The notes under the pieces are model-generated. The model did no database searches and was not told where the DNA came from. It saw nothing but the letters and a program-made list of their open reading frames with translations. A stretch of DNA of 64,000 nt from Candidatus Limimonas egerieequi (lineage in GTDB: Bacteria; Bacillota; Clostridia; Oscillospirales; Acutalibacteraceae), in contig JAGHVH010000010.1 of NCBI GenBank assembly GCA_018064455.1, positions 62,001 through 126,000 of the forward strand, in the 5' to 3' direction. The first letter of the stretch is position 1. Every line of letters starts with the position of its first letter. Below are positions 17,661-25,034 of this stretch, one piece after another. The position numbers were made by a program, and so were the translations under genes.

Positions 17661-18302
17661 ATGAAAAAGTTAGTTTCTATTCTTATCGCAATGATTATCA
17701 TTGCAACAATCGCAATTATCCCAGCGTCCGCAAAATTAGCTGATGGTATCGTAGACGAGAACGGTAAAGCCATCATTACTCTTGATAATACTAAAATCAA
17801 GTTTGTTGCTGGTGGCAACAAGGATCTCGAAGGCTGCAAAGTTGTAATTGAAACTATTTACAGAGATGAAAACCCGGCAGCATATGATAAAATTCAAAAT
17901 ACACTTGATGAACACATCGGAAAAGCTTTGTATTTCATTAAAATTGGCGTTTATACAGAAGATGGTCGTGAATTACAACTTAAAGAACCATTCTCAATTG
18001 AAATCCCACTCGAAGAAGACGTTGATTATGTAAGTTCAGAAGCTGACGTTGTAATTCCATGTGAAAAATTCACAAATGAAGAAGACGTTCAATGTGTACG
18101 ACTTGGCCTTAGAGACACTGCACCAATCGCAGTTGTAAGTAATGTAGAGCCAATGGAAAAGCCAGATGTTGCTGGCACAGCAATTAACAAGGCACCAACT
18201 AATACATGGCTCTATGTTGCAATTGCAGAGCTTGTTGTAATTATCGCTCTTGTAGTAGCATTTGTCGTTAAGACACGTAAACCAGAAACCAAGGCAGAAT
18301 AA
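17661..18302 (+). CDS. Secreted C-terminally anchored surface protein (cluster member 1)
   Basis: 213 residues from the ATG behind TAAGGAGG; the track start lies in the previous gene. A signal peptide with cleavage near 'IIPASA|KLA' is followed by an extracellular domain of about 155 residues and a C-terminal hydrophobic segment ('WLYVAIAELVVIIALVVAFVV') ending in a lysine-rich tail. No LPXTG motif is present; 'KAPTNT' precedes the anchor. The signal peptide and anchor resemble those of the 19875 and 20937 genes, so these are likely paralogues. Binding or enzymatic role unknown. Confidence 0.85.
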   Translation: MKKLVSILIAMIIIATIAIIPASAKLADGIVDENGKAIITLDNTKIKFVAGGNKDLEGCKVVIETIYRDENPAAYDKIQNTLDEHIGKALYFIKIGVYTEDGRELQLKEPFSIEIPLEEDVDYVSSEADVVIPCEKFTNEEDVQCVRLGLRDTAPIAVVSNVEPMEKPDVAGTAINKAPTNTWLYVAIAELVVIIALVVAFVVKTRKPETKAE

Positions 18303-18319
18303 CCAGGGAAGGTGTTTTA

Positions 18320-19438
18320 ATGAAAAGAATCCTATGCGTACTCATCGCCATCCTAATGATGCTGTCACTTACAGTTCCAGCATTTGCAGCAGATGAAGTT
18401 AAAGCAATTTCTACTAGTGAAGATTTAGTTAAATTGTTGATATTAGGTGGTAAAGGTAAAATAGAAAATGATATACGTATATCAACCAGAGAAATTCTTG
18501 AATTAATTAAGAGAACAGAGGAAGAAATTAATCCAAAAGCTGAAATCGACTTAAATGGAAATACTCTAATAATTGAAGCATTGGAAGAACCTTTAACTCT
18601 TGAAAATGTCGTATGGAGTTTTAAGAATGGTACTTTGGAAACTCGAGAAGATTTTTATCATAAAAATAACGTTAAATTTAGTGATGCCATATTAACACTT
18701 GATAAAGTACAATCACCATCTTTAAATATCTTTTCAGATGATTCCAATATAACCTTGTTTTTGACAAATGGATCATTTGTTACTGCTACCAGTAATAAAC
18801 CATTTAGTTTTTGTTACCATACTTCTCTTTGCTATCTTGCTAGAAATGATAAAAGTAAAGATATGCTTATTGATTTAGATGGTGGAATAATTAATCTTGC
18901 AAGTTTTATAAATGTAACTTTTAAAGATGGTTATGTAGATCTCGACTCAGTTATTCCACAAAAAAGTAAGACAAAGTTTTTGGGTTGGAATGACTGTAGA
19001 GCAGAATGGACTACAGAATTTACAATTACATTTGATCCAGGCCAAGGCACTTGTGATACTCAAACGCTTAAAACGCTTGATAATAGCAAACTAGAGCGAC
19101 TCCCAATTGCTTCAAAGGATGGATATTGCTTTGTTGGTTGGTTTGAAGAAGGTAGTAACCAAAAAGTGACTGTAGATACTGTTTTTGAAAAGGATACTAC
19201 ACTTCATGCAAAACTTATTGCAAAGGAAGAACAGATTAAAAATATTGAAAAGCCAATGAAAGACCTTGGCTTTAACGAGGTAGATGTTCAAAAGGTAATT
19301 TCATTGTTCTCTTCCAACAAGGTTGCAGGTTCCGCTATCGTATCTGAACCTGTTTGGGGTGTTGTAATAGCAGCACTTGTTGTTGGTGCATTTGCTGGCG
19401 GAACAGCGTTTGGTAGTAAAAGAAATAAGAAAGATTAA
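18320..19438 (+). CDS. Secreted protein with InlB B-repeat domain, C-terminal anchor (cluster member 2)
   Basis: 372 residues, start behind GGGAAGG. Signal peptide 'MLSLTVPAFA|ADE'. A long low-complexity-free region (25-225) of unknown fold is followed by an InlB B-repeat/Listeria-Bacteroides repeat at about 231-295: 'FTITFDPGQGTCDTQTL...GYCFVGWFEEGS...DTTLHAKL'. A C-terminal membrane segment ('VWGVVIAALVVGAFAGGTAFG') and a basic tail complete the anchor. InlB repeats occur in adhesins of Gram-positive bacteria. It shares the layout of the neighbouring secreted proteins, so a surface role is likely. Confidence 0.85.
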   Translation: MKRILCVLIAILMMLSLTVPAFAADEVKAISTSEDLVKLLILGGKGKIENDIRISTREILELIKRTEEEINPKAEIDLNGNTLIIEALEEPLTLENVVWSFKNGTLETREDFYHKNNVKFSDAILTLDKVQSPSLNIFSDDSNITLFLTNGSFVTATSNKPFSFCYHTSLCYLARNDKSKDMLIDLDGGIINLASFINVTFKDGYVDLDSVIPQKSKTKFLGWNDCRAEWTTEFTITFDPGQGTCDTQTLKTLDNSKLERLPIASKDGYCFVGWFEEGSNQKVTVDTVFEKDTTLHAKLIAKEEQIKNIEKPMKDLGFNEVDVQKVISLFSSNKVAGSAIVSEPVWGVVIAALVVGAFAGGTAFGSKRNKKD

Positions 19439-19443
19439 GAGTA

Positions 19444-19878
19444 ATGTATAAGATTTTATTTGTTTGTCACGGCAATATCTGTAGGTCGCCGTGTGCTGAG
19501 TTTGTAATGAAGGAGCTCGTGCGACAGGCAAACAGACAGGACGAGTTCGAGATTGCCTCTGCTGCTACTAGCACAGAGGAGCTCGGAAACCCTGTATATC
19601 CGCCAATGCGAGAGCTCCTAAATAAAAAGGGCATAAGTACCGCTGGTAAATATGCCCGTCAGATGACCAAAGCGGATTATGATTACTACGACAGCATAAT
19701 CCTCATGGATCACTATAACCTTAGAAACATAATGTACATCATAGGAGAAGACACCGACCACAAGGTCCGTCTTCTCCTTGATAGGGATGTCTCTGACCCT
19801 TGGTATACAAGGGACTTTACCAAGGCGTACAACGACATCCTAGAAGGTTGCACAGCACTTTTGGAGGAAATTCTATGA
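19444..19878 (+). CDS. Low-molecular-weight protein-tyrosine phosphatase
   Basis: 144 residues. The P-loop 'VCHGNICRSP' near the N-terminus (C-x4-CR-S) and the general-acid segment 'VSDPWYTRDFTKAYNDI' identify the LMW-PTP family. These cytosolic enzymes dephosphorylate tyrosine kinases and often control exopolysaccharide production. Here the gene is embedded between secreted-protein genes, and its stop overlaps the start of the next one (ATGA), so it is translationally coupled to a surface protein; an envelope-related target is plausible but inferred. Confidence 0.95.
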   Translation: MYKILFVCHGNICRSPCAEFVMKELVRQANRQDEFEIASAATSTEELGNPVYPPMRELLNKKGISTAGKYARQMTKADYDYYDSIILMDHYNLRNIMYIIGEDTDHKVRLLLDRDVSDPWYTRDFTKAYNDILEGCTALLEEIL

Positions 19879-20597
19879 AAAAATTTATTGTTATGATTTT
19901 TGCACTTGCAACAATCCTTGCACTCACAGTTATCCCAGCATCAGCGTTCAGTATGGAGAAACCTTTTGAACTTGATAAGAGCGGTGAGACATGGTTTAAA
20001 CTCGAGAACAAAGAAACAAATACAACGACATATTATAAGTTTGAATATGACGGAGACAAAATTGAAGAAGGCACACAAGTTATACTTTGGAACTATGATA
20101 AAGCTGCGAGTGCAATTGATAAAGAAATAATAGAAGGCATAGGTTCAGACAGTGAAAAAGAACTTTTTGAACAACTTAACAAGGTTACCTTAATATCATT
20201 CCTTCCACCAACTTCATCAAATTTTGACGTTCCTGTTAAAATATATGTACAGAACGATGGTGTAAACAAGTTGTTCTATGTTGATACATCATCGGCTTCT
20301 CAGTCAGAAATAGACGATATTAATTTCCATAATTTTACATATCCAGCAAAGGAAAATGATGTTAAACTTACTGCTCCAGATGGAAATGAATACTCTTTCT
20401 CAATGATGGAAACAAATTTTGAAACAAACTATTTGTTCTTTAGTCCAAATAATCCTGTTCCACCACATGAAACTAATGGTGCAGGTTCAACATTTATGAA
20501 CTCATCAGCTTGGTTTATCATATCAATTGCAGAACTTGTTGCAGTAGTTGCACTTTCAGTAGTACTTGTTACTAAGAGCAAAAAAGTAAAGAGTTAA
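19875..20597 (+). CDS. Secreted C-terminally anchored surface protein (cluster member 3)
   Basis: 240 residues from the ATG that overlaps the phosphatase stop, with GGAGG upstream; the track start is inside the phosphatase gene. The signal peptide 'FALATILALTVIPASA' is almost the same as that of the 20937 gene. The extracellular domain of about 190 residues was not recognised. The C-terminus 'GSTFMNSSAWFIISIAELVAVVALSVVLV' plus a KSKKVK tail is the shared anchor. Probably a paralogue of the 17661 and 20937 products. Confidence 0.85.
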   Translation: MKKFIVMIFALATILALTVIPASAFSMEKPFELDKSGETWFKLENKETNTTTYYKFEYDGDKIEEGTQVILWNYDKAASAIDKEIIEGIGSDSEKELFEQLNKVTLISFLPPTSSNFDVPVKIYVQNDGVNKLFYVDTSSASQSEIDDINFHNFTYPAKENDVKLTAPDGNEYSFSMMETNFETNYLFFSPNNPVPPHETNGAGSTFMNSSAWFIISIAELVAVVALSVVLVTKSKKVKS

Positions 20598-20627
20598 CTA
20601 CCAACTAAATATTCATTAGCCTTTTTA

Positions 20628-20685
20628 CTTCCTTCATCGTATAAATAAGTGAGATCCTTAAAAGGAGGGATTACGATGAAGGAAG
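20628..20685 (+). promoter_or_regulatory. Hairpin enclosing the ribosome binding site and start codon
   Basis: A perfect 14-base inverted repeat (CTTCCTTCATCGTA at 20628-20641, TACGATGAAGGAAG at 20672-20685) pairs the start codon of the 79-residue membrane protein into a stem. Inside the loop, TCCTTAAAAGGA can also pair the AAGGAGG ribosome site. This looks like translational control, or coupling to ribosomes arriving from upstream. Confidence 0.6.
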
Positions 20686-20915
20686 CTATTATTATTTTAG
20701 CAGTACTTTTGATTATTGAAATTTTGACACTTGTAGCTGTCATTTGTCCAGCAAGCCCAGCAGCTGACGCAATGCTTGCTTCATCTAATGCAGTTGCCGG
20801 CTCTATGCTGACGCACCAGAGCCTATCAGCAATAATTCTCATACTACTCGTAATTACTTTCATTGTTGAGACCGTAATTATCATAAAGGTAGTTAAGAAC
20901 GAAAGAAAAAAGTAA
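20676..20915 (+). CDS. Small two-span membrane protein
   Basis: 79 residues from the ATG behind AAGGAGGG. Two hydrophobic segments (about 4-26 and 46-70) separated by a small polar loop, ending in a basic tail (KNERKK). No family recognised. It lies between two secreted-protein genes in the same direction. The overlapping minus-strand ORF is its shadow. Start codon and ribosome site are buried in a strong predicted hairpin. Confidence 0.7.
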   Translation: MKEAIIILAVLLIIEILTLVAVICPASPAADAMLASSNAVAGSMLTHQSLSAIILILLVITFIVETVIIIKVVKNERKK

Positions 20916-20936
20916 AACAAATTTCGGAGGGAACTT

Positions 20937-21704
20937 ATGAAAAAAATAATTGCTACAATTTTTGCGTTAGCGACTATTCTTGCACTAACAATTATCCCGG
21001 CATCAGCTACTTATAGTCAATATAACGTTCCATTGAATCCAGATTCAAACGGTAGAATGTGGGTAGACGTAACTAACAGTTCTGGTAACCATATCCTTTA
21101 TGTAATGATTGAAATGGATCCTAACGATATTCCAGAAGGCGCCGAATATGACGTTACTTATACAGATAGAAGCAACAACTTTATTTCTGGTCCAGTTTTG
21201 GATTCTTTAGGTGAAATGTTGGGTCTTTATATTAATGATTCGGTTCAATTCGAAGTTACGGATTCATCAAATAAAACTCTTATAAAAGATGCTACTTTCT
21301 ATGTTGAGGCAGCTGATAGGAAAAATGCTTATGCGATAAATACAGTTGCATTTACACAAATGCCAGATGAAGAACGCCAAGCGTCAACTTATGCTAATGT
21401 TACAACGAAAATTAGTAAGGTTAAACTTAAAGGTCCTGATAAAAAGGACAGACAGTATTATAAAGTAAGTCAAGATAATGCATGCTTCACAGTAATATCA
21501 TCTCCGGACAATGTGGAATTTCCAGTTTCACCTGGTAATACAAATTTTTCAGGGACAGAATTTAATAATAATGCTAAAGGCAGTTATGGTGGCGCAATAG
21601 TTGGCTCTACATTTATGAACTTACCAGTGTGGTTTGCAGCATCAACAGTTCTTGCACTTGCAGTAGTTTTCTATGTAAGTTATAAGAAGAAAAAGAAGAA
21701 ATAA
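20937..21704 (+). CDS. Secreted C-terminally anchored surface protein (cluster member 4)
   Basis: 255 residues; ATG behind GGAGGG. Signal peptide 'FALATILALTIIPASA|TYS', extracellular domain of about 200 residues with no known motif, then 'GSTFMNLPVWFAASTVLALAVVFYV' and a run of lysines. The signal, the GSTFMN junction and the anchor match the 19875 product, which marks them as duplicates with diverged middles. No sortase motif. It ends the surface-protein cluster at a GCCAGGC-type terminator. Confidence 0.85.
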   Translation: MKKIIATIFALATILALTIIPASATYSQYNVPLNPDSNGRMWVDVTNSSGNHILYVMIEMDPNDIPEGAEYDVTYTDRSNNFISGPVLDSLGEMLGLYINDSVQFEVTDSSNKTLIKDATFYVEAADRKNAYAINTVAFTQMPDEERQASTYANVTTKISKVKLKGPDKKDRQYYKVSQDNACFTVISSPDNVEFPVSPGNTNFSGTEFNNNAKGSYGGAIVGSTFMNLPVWFAASTVLALAVVFYVSYKKKKKK

Positions 21705-21712
21705 TAATCATC

Positions 21713-21743
21713 AAGAAAGCCAGGCAGTTGCCTGGCTTTCTTT
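21713..21743 (+). terminator. GCCAGGC-family terminator (copy 1)
   Basis: AAGCCAGGC-agtt-GCCTGGCTTTCTTT. First of a family of near-identical hairpins that recur through the cassette array. Confidence 0.9.
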
Positions 21744-21837
21744 GCTTCATCACAAAAAATCGCTATACATTACCGTTCGTACCGAATTTTTAACCACTCG
21801 TAAATAATTCGAGATTTTTTGATATTTCTGTGTATTA

Positions 21838-21866
21838 TTGACTTTAGCAGTAGAAATAATTATACT
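21838..21866 (+). promoter_or_regulatory. Promoter of the vapB-like cassette
   Basis: TTGACT, 17-base spacer, TATACT. Downstream, GTAGGGTAATTCCTAC before the start codon is an imperfect palindrome that may be the AbrB-type operator. Confidence 0.75.
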
Positions 21867-21911
21867 ATTTGTAGGAAAAGTAGGGTAATTCCTACCAAAG
21901 GAGGAATCCAT

Positions 21912-22163
21912 ATGATTATTGAAAGTGCAAAGGTAATGTCCAAGGGTCAAATAACTTTGCCAAAAGAAATTAGAGAGGCATTAGGTGTCAGCACTGGTGA
22001 CCGTGTTACAATAATTTGTGATGGGTCACAAGCACACATGATGAATTCTTCTGTATATGCTTTAAAATTTCTTCAAGATGAATTAAAAGGTCTTGCAGAT
22101 GAAAAAGGATTAACAGAGGATGATATTATGGATCTTGTTGCTGAGATAAGGAATAAACGTTGA
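21912..22163 (+). CDS. AbrB/MazE/SpoVT-family antitoxin (VapB-like)
   Basis: 83 residues from the ATG behind AAAGGAGG; the track start is too early. 'SAKVMSKGQITLPKEIREALGVSTGDRVTII' is the swapped-hairpin AbrB DNA-binding domain (1-48), followed by a helical tail that would neutralise a partner toxin. Such antitoxins in Firmicutes are normally followed by a PIN-domain VapC. Here the next reading frame starts on its last codons (TTG within cgTTGA) as VapC, but stops after 13 codons. Own promoter and probable operator upstream. Confidence 0.88.
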   Translation: MIIESAKVMSKGQITLPKEIREALGVSTGDRVTIICDGSQAHMMNSSVYALKFLQDELKGLADEKGLTEDDIMDLVAEIRNKR

Positions 22164-22230
22164 AGGTCTTTATTGATACAAACGTAATTTATAAATCCTA
22201 AATTTGAAAGTGTTGGTAGATAGGGGATTT
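22160..22230 (+). pseudogene. VapC (PIN-domain) toxin remnant
   Basis: From the TTG overlapping the antitoxin stop the frame reads 'LKVFIDTNVIYKS' and stops. 'FIDTNVI' is the classic PIN-domain N-terminus carrying the first catalytic aspartate. The following bases in a shifted frame read 'PKFESVGR' and stop, which could be a piece of the C-terminus. A full VapC has about 130 residues, so the catalytic core is gone. Confidence 0.7.
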
Positions 22231-22231
22231 T

Positions 22232-22259
22232 AAGCCAGGCAGAAGCCTGGCTTTGTTTG
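22232..22259 (+). terminator. GCCAGGC-family terminator (copy 2)
   Basis: AAGCCAGGC-agaa-GCCTGGCTTTGTTT, immediately before long repeat copy A. Confidence 0.88.
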
Positions 22260-22260
22260 T

Positions 22261-22529
22261 ATCTGGCGGTCAATCCGCGCTCACACAGTAAAAGGTACCG
22301 CTGCGTAATTGGTAGCGCAGTCTGTTCGCATGTCAAGGCACGCAAGCTCTAAAGGCCTTGACAAAGCTCACAGCCAGCGCTACGGGCTAGATATCACCAG
22401 CAAAGGTAAACTTTGCTGGGCGCAAGTAACAACTATGTGTGGAGGCGAGTGGGATGGCCGCTCGTCAGTAATTTCTAACCGTTCGTAGGAAATGCGTCCG
22501 TTTTTGCTCTGTTTTGGGATATATAAGTA
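22261..22529 (+). repeat. Long boundary repeat, copy A
   Basis: About 270 bases. A multi-hairpin part (22261-22455) is followed by the short repeat (22456-22529). Visible hairpins: GCGG-tcaat-CCGC, CTGCG..CGCAG, TGTCAAGGC..GCCTTGACA (9 bp), CCAGCAAAG-gtaaa-CTTTGCTGG (9 bp). Copies B and C at 26259 and 27699 are nearly identical by eye. The ends GCGGTCA and TGACCGC (TGGCCGC in this copy) are inverted. No open reading frame is conserved across all three copies. Confidence 0.88.
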
Positions 22530-22539
22530 TAAAGATTTA

Positions 22540-22568
22540 TTGACGCGCCCTATATAATAGGGTATACT
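22540..22568 (+). promoter_or_regulatory. Promoter of the higBA-like cassette
   Basis: TTGACG, exactly 17 bases, TATACT. The spacer contains CCCTATATAATAGGG, a near-perfect palindrome suited to an antitoxin operator. Confidence 0.8.
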
Positions 22569-22580
22569 GTAGGTGAAATA

Positions 22581-22673
22581 ATGTATAGATTGTTTGTAAT
22601 GACAAAAGAATTTGATACTAAAGAAGAACGAGCTGCAATTAAGGAAGTAGTAAAATTGTTGAAGAATAATTGA
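22581..22673 (+). pseudogene. HigB-like toxin with in-frame internal deletion (30 residues)
   Basis: Not in the ORF track. ATG behind GTAGGTG, reading 'MYRLFVMTKEFD' joined directly to 'TKEERAAIKEVVKLLKNN'. In HigB/RelE-family toxins that pair with this kind of antitoxin, the chain begins xxFVMTKEFDK and ends with an LSKEERxAIKKxIExLK helix, with about 70 residues of catalytic core between. Here both ends are kept in frame and the core is missing. Promoter, ribosome site and coupling to the antitoxin (10 bases downstream) are intact. It cannot be an active ribonuclease, but still permits translation of the antitoxin. Confidence 0.72.
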
Positions 22674-22682
22674 GGTGATCAT

Positions 22683-23000
22683 ATGTCAGATTTATATAAG
22701 AGTTTATTGCAAGGCTTAAATGAAGCTGTTGAACATGAAAAAGGCACATTGACACTTAAAACTGCAGCAGTTGAAATAAATCCTGTAGAGGAGTTTACGG
22801 CTAAAGAAGTTAAAACTATCAGAAACAACCTCAATATGTCTCAGTCTGTTTTTGCGGTTCTCATGGGCGTGTCTAATAAAACGGTAGAGGCATGGGAAGC
22901 TGGAACAAATAAACCTACTGGTTCTGCCAGAAGATTGCTTGGAATGTTGAAAGAGGATAGTAATATACCTCAAAAATACAATATTGTTGTTTTAAAGTAA
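22683..23000 (+). CDS. HigA-like XRE antitoxin
   Basis: 105 residues, ATG behind GAGGTGATC. N-terminal 'LYKSLLQGLNEAVEHEKGTLTLKTAAVEI' and C-terminal helix-turn-helix 'MSQSVFAVLMGVSNKTVEAWEAGTNKPTGSARRLLGML' match the HigA/NadS-type antitoxins of Firmicutes that bind DNA and a RelE-fold toxin. The upstream toxin gene is reduced to 30 codons, so this is a functional orphan expressed from the ancestral promoter, where it could still neutralise an incoming cognate HigB. Confidence 0.9.
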   Translation: MSDLYKSLLQGLNEAVEHEKGTLTLKTAAVEINPVEEFTAKEVKTIRNNLNMSQSVFAVLMGVSNKTVEAWEAGTNKPTGSARRLLGMLKEDSNIPQKYNIVVLK

Positions 23001-23043
23001 GAACAACTGATTATAAATGTTTTGTTTGGAGACATAGATAAAT

Positions 23044-23808
23044 TTGAAAAGAATGAATAATAATAAATTAAAAATAGTAAATGGAGATGTAATTAAATAT
23101 ATTGCAATCATTCCAATGTTGTTAGGACACACAATCAGTTCTTTAGTTGAGCATGATATTCTTGAATCCAATACATTTTTGATTGTGCTTCAGGCATTAG
23201 CAATTTTTGCAGCTCCTATCTTCTTTTTTTCGATAACGGAAGGGTACAAATATACACGTTCAAAAAAGAAATACGCATTGCGATTGTTGATATTCGCAAT
23301 TATCACGCAGATTCCTTTTGCACTCAATTCTTTTGGAACATTGTTTACTGTAGAAGCAATACTAAATTTGAATGTCTTCTTTACTTTGCTTGCTGGTTTA
23401 ATTTCAATTATAGTGTGGGAAAGCAAATATCCAGCTGTAGCACGTATTATAGGAATTATTATTATAGATGGATTGACTGTATTATTTGGTAGCGAATGGA
23501 TGATATTTGGTGTACCGATAATCCTGGGACTGCATATATTTAGTGAGAAACCGAGAGTACGTTTTATTTGGTTTGCGATGTGTATTCTTTTGTCTCAGTA
23601 TATCTGTTGGGGAATGAATTTATATACATTTATTAGTCCAGGTTTCATTTCAGGAACAATAGCAGCAATCATAAGTTATTTGTTCATAACTACATTTTAC
23701 AATGGGCAAAGAGGAAAGCATCCTGTATTTTCAAAATGGTTCTTCTATATTGTTTATCCGTTGCATTTTGTGCTGATATATTTGATTATAATAATGATTA
23801 CGGCGTAG
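23044..23808 (+). CDS. TraX-family membrane protein
   Basis: Up to 254 residues with about eight hydrophobic helices. The N-terminal 'DVIKYIAIIPMLLGHTISSL' and later 'FSITEGYKYTRSKKKYALRLLIFAIITQIPFAL' are typical of TraX (PF05857), a family first known from F-plasmid pilin acetylation and common in Firmicutes chromosomes as probable acyltransferases. The track start is TTG; an ATG three codons further on is equally possible and the ribosome site (GGAG) is far from both. It is not followed by a GCCAGGC hairpin. Confidence 0.85.
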   Translation: MKRMNNNKLKIVNGDVIKYIAIIPMLLGHTISSLVEHDILESNTFLIVLQALAIFAAPIFFFSITEGYKYTRSKKKYALRLLIFAIITQIPFALNSFGTLFTVEAILNLNVFFTLLAGLISIIVWESKYPAVARIIGIIIIDGLTVLFGSEWMIFGVPIILGLHIFSEKPRVRFIWFAMCILLSQYICWGMNLYTFISPGFISGTIAAIISYLFITTFYNGQRGKHPVFSKWFFYIVYPLHFVLIYLIIIMITA

Positions 23809-23890
23809 ATTTTGTAATGCAACAGTCCGTTTCTTTTATCCAAAGCAAAATCATTGTATAATCAAGTCATCAAAACGTGCGGAGGATAAA

Positions 23891-24502
23891 ATGGAGATAA
23901 AAGATATACTTAAAACCCTAAGAGAAAAGAATAACCTTACACAGGAACAACTAGCTGACAAAGTAATGGTCACAAGACAGGCTGTAAGCCGCTGGGAGAA
24001 CGGTGAAACACAACCTAATACAGAAACCTTAAAACTACTTTCAAAGCTATTTGACGTGTCCATAAACACACTCCTGGGCGATGACCAATTAATATGTAAA
24101 TGTTGTGGCACACCGCTTGATGAAATATCTCTAAATAATGATTACTGCGAAGACTGTTATGACTATTTTACTAAGTATCAACAGTTTTCAGATGAAGGTC
24201 AATTTGAGGCATTTGTAAAACAGTTAATTAATGAAATCAATGATTTAAAGATTGATGGCATGCCAACCGTAACTGGCCTTAATCCATTACCAGGTAAATT
24301 TGTGAACCTATCATACAGGCTTCCAAGTGGTGAGTATGTCAAGTTCCTTGATGACAATGCAACCTACCTAGGTAACCAACTTGAATCCCTTTTTGATCCA
24401 AACGTTTGCTTTGGCGTTCTTGCAAGCCTTGGTTTCATTATGGTTTGCAGCTACGGTGAACAAGGCTCAAATCCAGAACTCATTATCTACAAGCAAAGAT
24501 AA
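23891..24502 (+). CDS. XRE transcriptional regulator with zinc-ribbon-like segment
   Basis: 203 residues, ATG behind GGAGGAT. Helix-turn-helix 'LTQEQLADKVMVTRQAVSRWENGETQPNTETLKLLSKLFDVSINTLLG' at about 14-62, then 'CKCCGTPLDEISLNNDYCEDC' (about 68-88), a Cys4 zinc-ribbon-like motif common in this Firmicutes regulator group ('zinc ribbon domain-containing / helix-turn-helix'). The remaining 110 residues are a soluble domain without known motif. Unit ends at a GCCAGGC terminator, so it is one cassette. Confidence 0.88.
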   Translation: MEIKDILKTLREKNNLTQEQLADKVMVTRQAVSRWENGETQPNTETLKLLSKLFDVSINTLLGDDQLICKCCGTPLDEISLNNDYCEDCYDYFTKYQQFSDEGQFEAFVKQLINEINDLKIDGMPTVTGLNPLPGKFVNLSYRLPSGEYVKFLDDNATYLGNQLESLFDPNVCFGVLASLGFIMVCSYGEQGSNPELIIYKQR

Positions 24503-24507
24503 TTATT

Positions 24508-24540
24508 AAAAGCCAGGCTACAATACAAAGCCTGGCTTTC
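24508..24540. terminator. GCCAGGC-family terminator (copy 3), bidirectional
   Basis: AAAGCCAGGCT / AGCCTGGCTTT with a longer loop, between the convergent regulator and EamA genes. Confidence 0.85.
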
Positions 24541-24543
24541 GTT

Positions 24544-24960
24544 CTATACAACCATTATTAATGTTCCAACACCAATTAGAATACAACCTATCAGAGACTT
24601 CGCAGTGAATTCCTCATGAAGGAATACAAAAGCAAGTATGAGTGTTATTACTACTGAAAGCTTGTCTATTGGTACAACCTTGGATGCATCACCCATTTGA
24701 AGTGCTTTATAGTAACAAAGCCATGATGCGCCAGTAGCAAGACCAGAAAGTATTAAAAATAGCCAGCTCTTTTTACTGATATCTGTCATTCCACTCTGTG
24801 CATTGGTAATGAACACCATTCCCCATGCCATAGCAACGACTACAACAGTCCTAATTGCCGTTGCCAGATTGGAATCAACTCCTTCTATACCTACTTTTGC
24901 AAGTATCGATGTAAGCGCTGCGAACACTGCTGAAAGCAATGCAAATATAAACCACGTCAT
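24544..24960 (-). CDS. EamA-family half-size transporter
   Basis: 138 residues with four to five hydrophobic helices; ATG behind TTAGGAG. 'LSAVFAALTSILAKVGIEGVDSNLATAIRT' and 'WLCYYKALQMGDASKVVPIDKLSVVITLILAFVFLHE' are the classic EamA (DMT superfamily) repeat. A single repeat of the family works as a dimer, in the manner of small multidrug resistance proteins. The only minus-strand gene in the array. Confidence 0.9.
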   Translation of the reverse strand: MTWFIFALLSAVFAALTSILAKVGIEGVDSNLATAIRTVVVVAMAWGMVFITNAQSGMTDISKKSWLFLILSGLATGASWLCYYKALQMGDASKVVPIDKLSVVITLILAFVFLHEEFTAKSLIGCILIGVGTLIMVV

Positions 24961-25034
24961 AATGCACTCCTAAGATATACTTTAATTTATAATCATTATA
25001 CTTTAAACTTAACATTGATGCATTAAAAACTTTG

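Noticed and set aside
20594-20920. Minus-strand ORF of 108 codons
   Set aside because: Antisense shadow of the 79-residue membrane protein, which has a strong ribosome site on the plus strand.
22295-22325. tRNA-like D-arm (GCGTAATTGGTAGCGC) in the long repeats
   Set aside because: The bases look like a tRNA D-arm, but no matching anticodon stem, T-arm or acceptor follows; treated as one hairpin of the repeat.
22380-22682. Minus-strand ORF resembling the one at 26378-26623
   Set aside because: The similarity comes from the long repeat. The third copy does not keep the frame, and there is no ribosome site or sensible start.
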